Below, in pieces: positions 55,084 through 64,000 of a stretch of DNA of 64,000 nucleotides. The first letter of the stretch is position 1; every line of letters begins with the position of its first letter. The notes under the pieces were generated by a model. It was not told where the DNA came from and ran no database searches. It saw only the letters and a list, made by a program, of their open reading frames with translations. The stretch is taken from assembly GCF_918797505.1 (NCBI RefSeq), contig NC_092794.1:30556122-30620121 (forward strand). The letters are read 5' to 3'. A program made the position numbers and the translations under genes. This stretch comes from Bemisia tabaci (taxonomy: Eukaryota > Arthropoda > Insecta > Hemiptera > Aleyrodidae).

Positions 55084-55212
55084 TATGATATTTTTACTCT
55101 ACACATGCCCGAATACGCATCATAAGGGACCTATGTGCTTCCTAAGTTGCCAAGTATTAATTATTGTTAGATGATTGGTCTAAAACATTCAATACAACCA
55201 GTAAAAATTAAC

Positions 55213-55308
55213 TGTCGTCTACGAGATTCGAACTCCCGCTCGCAACAAAAAGGATGAGTCTAGAGCGCTGACTTGGCGTCTCAAACAACCGAGCTATCTC
55301 GACGCTCA
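55213..55308 (-). repeat. tRNA-related SINE head
   Basis: On the minus strand GATAGCTCGGTTG (A-box-like) and GGGAGTTCGAATCTC (B-box-like) are separated by about 60 nt, wider than a standard tRNA, as in tRNAs with a long variable arm. The ends do not pair well. SINE or tRNA pseudogene. Confidence 0.55.
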
Positions 55309-55594
55309 TTCACGGATGGAGAAAAGATAACAGTTAAGTGGTTAGCTTTATGCAATAAGGAACTAGGGTCAAATTTTCGATTTTTTTTTTATGATGAATT
55401 CCGTATCAGGAGGGTATTTACTTACTATTGAGAAAAAGAAAATCCTCAAAAACAATTTTTATCCCGCTTCAGCGACCCCGCAAAAATTTGCCGTCGCAGG
55501 ATCACGCGAAGTTCATTTTGCAATTGGGACCTATACTATGGTTCCCCATTGCGTAATGCGAAACTCGGATTTCCCATTTTGCAATTCGGAACTA
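55309..55594. other. TTGCAATAAGGAACTA words, no gene
   Basis: Fragments of the 59163 hairpin vocabulary (GCAATAAGGAACTA at 55351, TTTTGCAATTCGGAACTATAG at 55578) occur in different orientations. A 68-codon frame here is not supported. Confidence 0.45.
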
Positions 55595-55925
55595 TAGACA
55601 GGACGGCATAATGCTTTCTCGGCATTCTCGGCTCCTGATCGACCGATCTTGCTGATTTTGCAAACCGGGGGGGATTTTTCGACGGGAAACTCGAATTTCT
55701 GGTCAAATTTTGAAAATCCAAAAATCCAAGATGGCGGATGTGGCCTGAAATGCTATCTCGGCTCCTGTTCGATGGATCTTGCTGATTTTTGGTAACCGGG
55801 GGTAATTTTCGACGGGAAACTTGAATTTCTGGTCAAATTTTGAAAATCCAAAAATCCAAGATGGCGGATGTGGCCTAAAATGCTATCCCGGCTCTTGTTT
55901 GATCGATCTTGCTAATATTTGGTAC
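55595..55925 (-). repeat. Satellite of about 122 bp (CCAAGATGGCGG), left block
   Basis: Nearly three units, inverse orientation relative to 42476-43065, with GACGGGAAACT(C/T)GAATTT and AAAATCCAAGATGGCGGATG. Interrupted by the element at 55935-57783. Confidence 0.85.
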
Positions 55926-55934
55926 CAGGAGGTA

Positions 55935-57783
55935 CCGTAATAGCACACCTAGTCTTAGAGATGTTTTTAAAACGTGTCAATGACACCAAGCCTCATTTCT
56001 AAAATGTTTCACGTGATACTTTAAAAATCCGAATGAAGTGTCAAACACGAAGCCACTCTGTGTTCAACACATTCCCATGTCACCACGTTGTATGTGTCTG
56101 TGAAACATTTGTAGATTGTGTCACCGAAATGTTTCGAATTCATTTTTTACATATTTCAATGACACAATGGGCAAAGGTCTCCGTTGGCAGTGCATTTTTG
56201 ACACATTTCTGACACATTTGTAAAACAATGAGCCTTTAACTCAGATTTTCCTCTGATTTTCTAAATGTTTATGACACATTTTCGGTATAATCACTACAGT
56301 CCATGTAGTGTTAAACACGAGCCCACTCTGTGTTGAATACATCCGCATGTCACTACTTCTTAACCGTAAAAAAATTTTCAGACATATGTTTTAGCAAACG
56401 TCATGGAGGCATTATAGCCATCAAATCAAGTGCCTGGGCGGCCTGATTACAGACTATGCCTAAGGAGAGTATGGAACTATGGGTTCACTCCATCAGTATT
56501 GAACTATCAGAGGGATTAGGACGTCCTCACTTTAGAAAAGTATACGCAAAGCATGATGTACGGTTTCAATATTTTAGATAATCCATAACTTATAAGCTCT
56601 TATGGAGATAAATGCGATGCATACCAAGAATTTTAAACTATTTTTAACTTTGCATAATTAAATAGCCAAAAAGTAAACCTTAAGACAAAAAAATGAACCA
56701 AAATTTGGTAAAATTGGAAAATGAAACGTCAACGCTCTCCGGTGGGTTCAGTTTGATCTAGGAAAATTTTTAGGAAGGTCTGAGAAATGTTTTCAACTTG
56801 TGTTCACCAGGTTTTAATGACAATCAAGGCACTGTTTTGTTTAACTGATATATTCCTGACACATTTCTGAAATAAATTTCCTTACCCTTATGCGTTTAAA
56901 TTAATTTTATAAATGGTTATGACGTACGATCGCCGCGGATCAATTAAATGAGAGTGATACAAGTATTTCAACTGGAGAGCAATGAGGGAAATCCGTACAC
57001 GAAAATCTGAGGGCGTTTCAAATACCATTCCGTCACGTTTCATACATAGATTCAACATATAGCTGTACCTTATCAGATTAAAAATACGAAATATCTGCCA
57101 GTTGTTTCTGAAACATGTTTTTGAAGGATCTTGGAAACGTTGCTAAATTGTGTCAGAAATATGTCAGGTTTATTTCTCAGAAACTTTGAACTTCCAAGAA
57201 TTTCTGCAGCAACGTTTTAAATATGTTTTAGAAATGTTTCCAAAATATTTAGTTGATCTCCTTTCCCAACATATCGTACACAAATCTAATATGAATCTGT
57301 GCCTGGGTCGTTAAAAAAGAAATTGACACAATTACAAATTTTTTCCGATAGATGTCAATAAAGGTTCATTGATTTTCATATAAATTGTGGCAGAAATGTT
57401 CCGTAAATATGTTTCAATCATAGGCTTAGCTGTGGCAATGATTTGAAATGTTTTTGAAACCTTTCTGATATAGTTTATTGAACGGACTGCAATATATTGA
57501 CAACACATAGCTGACACAATTCTTACACATTTTTCGGGTGGGTTATTTATGCCTTTTTGAAATAAGTTTGAAACGTTTCCAACTTATTTTTAAAAAAGTT
57601 TGAATGATCGCAATTAGAAACATTTTCGATTTGTTTTCAATATGTTTCAAAGACACGGCCAACTTGCCCATTTCATGTATTCGTTTTGAAAATTTGTTGG
57701 AAACATACGTCAATGACTGATCCCAGATTGACATAATTTGAAACATTTTAAAAACATTCCATTGTGTAACTGTGCTATTAGGG
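55935..57783. mobile_element. TAATAGCACA-ended element with GAAACATTT words
   Basis: The left end CCGTAATAGCACA and the right end TGTGCTATTAGGG are imperfect inverses, and the satellite unit continues in register on both sides, so this is an insertion of about 1.85 kb. GAAACATTT, AAATGTTTC and GACACATTTCTGA recur throughout (more than 25 times). It is non-coding. The target duplication is uncertain. Confidence 0.75.
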
Positions 57784-57960
57784 ATTTTGGACGGGAAACT
57801 CGAATTTCCGGTCAAATTTTGAAAATTTGAAAATCCAAGAAGGCGGATGTGGCCTAAAATGCTATCTCGGGCAGCTCGACCTATCGTAGTGAATCTTGGT
57901 TGTATAGGGGGTATTTTTGGCCGGGAAACTCAAATTCCTAGCCGAGTTTCGAAAATTTGA
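57784..57960 (-). repeat. Satellite of about 122 bp, continuation
   Basis: Continues the unit cut at 55934 (GACGGGAAACTCGAATTTCC, then CCAAGAAGGCGGATG). Confidence 0.8.
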
Positions 57961-58169
57961 AATTTTTCAAATTTTGACATTGAGCTTGTTCAGTGATTTT
58001 TGATTTTTGCGTTTTTTGAAGTATTTACTACGCATAAGCCACAATAATTTTCTCCGATATTTTTCGCATTTCAATCCACGAAAAACAAGTTTGAGGTTGC
58101 GTCTTCTGAGATCCCCTTTAAACGTGTGTCCGAGGAATGAAAGATCCCCCAGGGGATACTTACTCAAGT
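57961..58169. other. Spacer between satellite blocks
   Basis: No recognised feature. The satellite changes orientation across it. Confidence 0.4.
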
Positions 58170-58620
58170 AAGGTCATTTTCGGCCACATCCACCATCTTG
58201 GATTTTCGAATTTTCAAAATTCGATCAGAAATTCGAGTTTCCCATCCAAAAATACTACCTGGTATTCACCGCGATAGATGGAGCACGAGCCGGGATAGCA
58301 TTTTAGGCCACATCCGCCATCTTGGATTTTTTGATTTTCAAAATTTGACCAAAAATTCGAGTTTCCCGTCCAAAAATACCCCCGGATATCAAAAATCAGC
58401 AAGATCCATCGAACAGGAGCCGAGATATCATTTTAGGCCACATCCGCCATCTTGGATTTTTGAATTTTCAAAATTTGACCAGAAATTCGAGTTTCCCGTC
58501 CATAAATACCCTCTAACCCCGAAAATCAGCATGATCGATCGAACAGGAGCCGAGATAGTATTATAGGCCACATCCTTAATCTTGGATTTTCGAATTTTCA
58601 AAATTTCACGATTCACGGGT
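58170..58620 (+). repeat. Satellite of about 122 bp, inverted block
   Basis: Four units in the opposite orientation to 55595-57960 (CCGCCATCTTGGATTTTTGA, GAGTTTCCCGTCC). Together with the left blocks it forms a large inverted satellite. Confidence 0.85.
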
Positions 58621-58920
58621 TTGTTGACCTATTCAAGGGTTTATCGATCAATTCACGGATTTTTCGAACGAATCACGGGGTTGTCAATCGATTCATGGAT
58701 TTGCGGATCGATTCGCTGGTTTTTGATCGATTCACGGTCGTCAATCGAATCAGTGCCGATCAAATCACGTCAATCGGTTCATGTTCTAACTTTTCGATCG
58801 ATTCATGTTGGTCATGTCGGAATCATAACACCGGTTTTTCAATAATTTGTCGATCGAGTCGGTGTCGATCACCACATCATGCTTTCATTTTTTGATCGAT
58901 TCATGTCAATCAAATCTATA
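58615..58920. repeat. GATCGATTCA(C/T)GG minisatellite
   Basis: About 12 irregular units of roughly 25 bp built from the self-complementary core ATCGAT with a TTCACGGGTTT arm. Confidence 0.8.
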
Positions 58921-59162
58921 AACCCTCCCGTCCAAATTGCATGTTAATATTTGCCACCATTCTCGAAATATTAGCAAGTCGGTAGGTATCCATATTTTTG
59001 GCACACCCTGTTTTTTGTAGAATATCTTTCCGCAGGGACAATGCACCTCCCCCCTTCCTCGTATGATAGAAGGAAGGGGTGTTTTCTCTGTTGGGGTTAA
59101 CCCTCCAGTTTGTAATAGTGACACCAGGGTCGTCTCCCCTACGCAGTCAGTGCTAAAACAAT
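58921..59162. other. Unassigned
   Basis: TTGGCACACCCTGTTTTTTG at 58998-59017 looks like a mariner-type terminus without a partner. Confidence 0.35.
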
Positions 59163-59225
59163 CTATAGTTCCTAATTGCAAAATGAGCTTCCCCGGATTC
59201 TTCATTTTGCAATAAGGAACTATAG
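59163..59225. repeat. Small hairpin CTATAGTTCC...TTGCAAAATGA
   Basis: 24-nt inverse arms around a 15-nt loop. Variants of the same arm occur at 55351, 55578 and 59400, and weakly near 5985 and 6070. Confidence 0.8.
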
Positions 59226-61429
59226 CCTTTTTTTGTAATTATTGGCAACAGTGTGATGTTTTTGACGAATCTGTCAACACAGGGTGTTAAGGGAACTCCA
59301 TAGCTATAAAATGAACCATCAAACCGCAACATTGATCGTTTTGATGAAAAACGCCAATGGTTTTTGCAAAAGTTGCTCTCCTGAAAACCTACAGTTCTAC
59401 CTATAGTTCCGAATTGCAAAATGCTATCCAAGTGATCTCGGACGCTGAGCGGGGCTTCACAAAAGACGACCTTGACATCCGGCCACTGCTGTTAAGAGAC
59501 AGCGGATTAAGCGCATTTCTCTGTGAGACATTGTTTGCCTATGCTTTCATGTGTCACAAGGTTCATCTCAGGTTGCATTTGCTATCGCGGCAGTAAACTG
59601 AGGCAATATTTCTGTATTCATGGATTAAATCCATCAATCGAGTTCTGATTTTGGCTCATATATCCGTAACGGGTCCTCCAGAACAATTTTCCGCCTTGTA
59701 CGATGGTTATTATTTCTTTATATCTATGTTTAAAATTTGAGGTGGGATAATGGCGGCTTCTCAAGAGCAACGAGGTAGGCGATCTTTTGCACCAACGAAC
59801 AGAAAACTGATGGCGAAAAATAGCCAATGAAAACCTCCCAAAAAAAAGAATTTGCCTAAAAACGGAACTTCGTGGTTCTGCGCAGATTTACCAGTCAGAC
59901 ACGACATCTCAAGGTGGAAAAAAACTCGCTGAAAGCGAATTTTAGAAATCAACACAACTTGACGTAGAGACATGATTGGCTAAAAAGTACAACGGTTTTT
60001 GATACATCGGAAAATCAACCAAAAATCGGAGACTGGGCGAAACGCTCAACGTCGCAGAGGTATAGGGAATCCCATAGCGAAAGCAACGGAACGATTGTAA
60101 TATCATGGGGAACTCCGTTCCCATGACAATAAGTTGGTTTTCAATTGCTCAATATTTAACAGCTGCTATATTCAGAAATGCCTTATAGGCAATCTATTAT
60201 CTTACATCTCTATTTTTAGCTATCACCTAGAAACTCATTAATGTGGTAAAACGCTTCTTCCTGGCCAAATTTTTAAAGTAGTTTAGGGAATACATTTGGA
60301 TGGTCATTTTTAAATGATAGTTTTAGTGAAAGCGGGAAGGTATCGATACCCAGTTACCTTGAAAATGTACCCTTCATACAAGGTAACCGGGCACCTGCAA
60401 CCTGCGCATTCGCTAAAACAAATTTGATGTCCCGTAATGAACTTAATGTAATGAATTTAATGTAATTAATTTAATCTCTTATAATGAATTTAATATCATC
60501 TGAGGTTACTTTGTTTAGATATGTTTTTTTGGTGTTTACCCCTCCCGTAACCAACCGTAAGGCGTTATTCATTTTTCAACAATAGAGAATTTGCAGGTGT
60601 CTGAACTTTGATGAATTTCGTGTTGAAGAGGAAACTACTGAGGGAGCTGAACACGAGGATACCCTTGGTTCATGAATTGTACATCTATTTGAGAAGATGT
60701 GACAAAATAATATCATCTGCTAATGATAAAATATACGTGTTTAAATGGGAAATGCCGCCAGATGACGTCATTAGACGGTGCATCTTCTCACTTTAAAATC
60801 TATTTTTATACTATATCCCGTATGAGAAAAAAATCATAAAAAATATTGTGAAATCAGCCCTTAAAGCACTTTCAAATAAAACAATAAAACATTTCCATGA
60901 AAATTCTCCATCTATCATCCCTGATTTTGATGAAACTGGCCAAAAAGGATCCCGAAATATAAAAATTCTTGATATAATAATAAATGCAGTTTTGACCGTT
61001 TATCATTGGAAAACCAAAAATTTGACTGCAATTCGATTTTCAGATTTAAAGGCGTTTTACCGCTAACCGTTGCGACATCAATTTCAATCTTGCACATTTT
61101 TTATATAATTTCAAATGGCTATTAAACCCTCAGAAGGAAGAAATCACCTCCTGGCCGATGAGAATAAAGATCCCCCCCCTCCTCTTGAATAACGGGCGGA
61201 GGGGGGGGGGGGTAATCCAGCCAGCTCACGGCGGCGTTGGGTAAATGGGTCAAATAATAGGAGATCTTTGAAAATTTGTGTCAATATGAAGAGAGATGAA
61301 ATTCAACTTTTGACTGATGATTTTATTTGCTCGAGAAAATAAAAAGGTAGCCTTGATATAATGATGGAGGAAAAATCAAGAAGTTGAAATGTCGGCACTT
61401 TTCTTCGAATTCCTGCCCAGTTAGTTAAT
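59226..61429. other. Unassigned; one weak frame
   Basis: A plus-strand frame at about 59403-59596 (AIQVISDAERGFTKDDLDIR...) has gene-like composition but begins inside a repeat word and matches no family I know. A GTTACCTTG/CAAGGTAAC hairpin lies at 60353-60385. G- and C-runs are near 61170-61212. Otherwise nothing. Confidence 0.3.
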
Positions 61430-62350
61430 CTTGCCTTACGTATTTTTACAGTTAGAATTACTTGTATCTAAATGCAAAATTTAATACGTGTAAAGAAGTT
61501 GTATCTAATACTTGTATAAAATTAGTATTTTCTGTGTATCTCAAGCGTATAGTTTCTATGTTTTCGACCAGGTTTCTTTTTTATCTTTTTGTTTGTGAAA
61601 TTTACAAGTTAATGACTTTTTCTCCTATTTATACGGAGTTTCTAGAGGAATTTGCAGAGCTTAAGCAAAAGAGAGCAGTTTAACCGCGGGTAGCAGCATG
61701 AGTTCCCATAAAAAATTGAAACTGTCATGGCAAATCGGGATTTAAAAATGGTAAATCTTTTATATGGAAGGCTTTACGTAAGATCAAAGATCATGTCTAG
61801 CTCCATGTCCGTAGGTGCCTCCGTAGATGAATATGTGGGAAAGCTGAAACTCCGTCTGCTTTAGCCTGATCATATTTCTAGTCGCTGGAGGTGAAATAAA
61901 TATCAGACGACTTGCTTGGGTAGTGCAAGGAGTGGGACATAACTGGGAAAACTCTTGGTGAATCTGCGTCCTTTGAAATTAGGCATGATGGTAATGAAAA
62001 ATCTTTAAGATCCATTAATACAAATGTATGTACTTACTAATAATTTTTATAAACTAAAAGTCATCTGACAGTGAATGTGAATATATTATTACACTCAAGC
62101 AAATACATTTGAAATATAGTATCTAGATAACGGAAACATAACGTGGCATCATATTCGTATCGAGATACATATTAAATACGTTTTTAGATACGTATCTAGT
62201 ATAAAAAAGTAAAACAAAGAAGAATAAGTCCAAACGGTAGGTATTTAGATACTATATTAAATGTATTTTTTCAGTATTTAATACGTTCTCGTATTTAGTA
62301 CATATTTGAGTAAGTATTTTTCCATATCTTGACTTGTATATTATATGGTA
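61430..62350. repeat. GTATCTAGATAC / ATTTAATACG word island
   Basis: Near-self-complementary words GTATCTA(G/A)ATAC, AGATACGTATCT and TATTTAATACG cluster at 61440-61530 and 62100-62340, with a quieter middle. This is the same two-ended layout as the element at 52457. The outer ends were not identified. Confidence 0.5.
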
Positions 62351-64000
62351 TTTCGGCCACTGAGGTCACTCGCAAAGAACTTCATATGAAAATTCAAATG
62401 ATTCAAAATTTGGTCATTGAAATATGAATCTATAAATATATTAATTGTTTATACATTTCTTATTTTAAGCTTCAATTATACCATAATAAATATGAGTGTA
62501 ATACTAATAAAATTGAAAATAAAGTCCATAAGATTTGCTTCATCAATAGATAGATAGTAATGCTTGAATTTTTGTGACTTTTTTTACAAACTAATTTAAT
62601 AGTTTTCGAAAGATTCGGTGCAAGTACACCTGTAAAGGATTTCTCGTTATTCTACGAGGCCTCTCAATGACCTTGGATACTATTTTGACCAGTAGATGAT
62701 TCACTAACGGATTATTCATACTCATAAAAATAATGATTCATCCAGCCTATGTAAATTTCATTGAAAAACTCACGTTTAAAGTATGTTTCCCCACCCTCCT
62801 AAAGTTAAACATAGAATTTCGAGGCATTCTTAGAGTCAGGCGTAAAATTTACCCTTAGCCTTTGTGAAAAACTTCAGGAGAATTCGCAAAAACATACGAA
62901 ATATTGAATACAACTGCCACCTTTAAGTTTTTAGGTATAATTTCTTAAAATAAATCGAATATCACTCTGTTGTTGTTGCTAACCGCCCCCCCCCCCCCTC
63001 GAAAAAAAAAAAAAAAAAACACCAGTTACTTTGAAAAATAACACATTTAAATACAGATGAAAACTAAAGAATCATAATCATAACTCCAAAATCATTGATG
63101 ATGATAATCACATAATTAAATTAAGAATACAATTAATACTAATGATAATAAGTTGGTTATGCCACGTCACAAGAGCCTTTGCTGAGAGTTTTGCTTCCGA
63201 TTTATTATCCTAAAAAAATGTGTTATTTATTTTTTATCCATAAAAATCTATTGCTGTAAAATAACTCAGCGTTCAAACATAGTTGCTTAGCTATGTACCT
63301 TCTCACTGAAGTGTGTGTAAATATAGTGATCAGCATGAAGTTTGTATAAAGACGTAATTATACTCTACGTTTAAACAGGGAATGAAAAGTGCAATAAAGT
63401 GAAAAAGCGAAAATTAACCTGATGCTTTATTCCCTTTCCCTTGAACTTAAATTATAATCTATAATCGTAATACAAGTTGAAATGAGGCAAAAGGAGTGCA
63501 TTAATTGAATTCATTTTTAACCAAGACTATCTAATGATTTTTCATATTTTTAGAGGTGAGCTTTAATAGAAGAGAAATCACCCTTTGAATTTTCAACTAT
63601 AAAGAAAAGAGCACTTTTCGGTATACTTGAACTTAATCTCCGACGTAACGCCATTCCGTTCCGTCGAAGGTTCAAGGTGAATCTTCAGCCTTAGTTTCGA
63701 AAAAATTCACCACGTCGCGCTGCTAAAACCGACTCCGCAATCCGTGATTATTTAAAAATTACAACAGATATATTAAAATCTAAGACTCATAAGTTCTAGC
63801 AGCATATACGTCTGAAATTCTCAAAACCAAACACGAGCTTGGTAGGTAAGTTGAATAGAAAAGGCTAAACTCGATTCCAGTTTCTCTTATGGGGTGCCTG
63901 TAAGTACGAGAGAATTGGTTCACGGTGGGAGAGAGTTATCTGCATAGCATCAAGGTCGTTTTGCTTAACCATACTTTTTTCCGGGATTAAGTTATAGAGC
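62351..64000. other. Unassigned AT-rich DNA
   Basis: C-run at about 62985-62998 and A-run 63002-63019. No gene, TIR or splice structure can be supported. Confidence 0.35.

Overview
This looks like an insect nuclear genome fragment. It is AT-rich, and almost everything recognisable is a transposable element (TE) or repeat. Hemiptera is my guess from the general repeat style, but nothing in the window proves it. No bacterial operon, CRISPR array or complete host gene is visible. The best host-gene candidate is one exon with good splice signals (5141-5458, minus strand).

Layout. 1-5.1 kb: a small terminal-inverted-repeat (TIR) element, GC-rich repeat blocks, a tRNA-like SINE head and the first copy of a hairpin family called here family A (TIRs start CAGGGTG, TA target duplication). 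5.1-9.3 kb: the exon, mostly featureless DNA, a diverged copy of the 49.7-kb repeat and a 780-bp TIR element. 9.6-13.5 kb: a 5'-truncated Jockey-type LINE with a 13-bp target duplication, sitting between the arms of a short hairpin element. 13.6-17.7 kb: a 4.1-kb element with CCCAAGTAGC ends holding a 3-kb foldback of inverted 175-bp tandem repeats. 17.7-24.2 kb: minisatellites, a 5S rRNA-derived fragment, two nested inverted-repeat elements and a near-perfect 1.2-kb family A hairpin. 25.3-28.5 kb: a 3.2-kb inverted repeat, one arm of which carries a 363-bp RTE LINE fragment. 29-36.4 kb: a decayed RTE-type LINE split by a 4.25-kb CCCAAGTAGC element that contains two 890-bp inverted arms with twin 100-codon reading frames.

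36.5-41.5 kb: 360-bp repeats, a minus-strand Jockey-type LINE remnant, and the C-terminal end of a Polinton/Maverick-type integrase followed by a small membrane-protein reading frame. 42-45.7 kb: satellites and microsatellites. 45.8-48.9 kb: a truncated family A copy next to a 2.25-kb near-perfect palindrome whose exact centre holds another family A copy. 49.7-50.9 kb: another inverted-repeat element. 52.4-55.1 kb: a CACTG-ended element and an internally deleted mariner. 55.6-58.6 kb: a satellite of about 122 bp split by a 1.85-kb element. 59-64 kb: mostly unassigned, with one word-rich island.

The coding sequences do not act as a pathway; they are remnants of independent mobile elements. The unusual theme is architecture. 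Much of the window lies in long inverted repeats, and several elements are filled with one short, nearly self-complementary word that differs from element to element. The CCCAAGTAGC elements and the dyad-centred palindrome are the strongest candidates for something undescribed. All identities were judged by eye; no database search was run.
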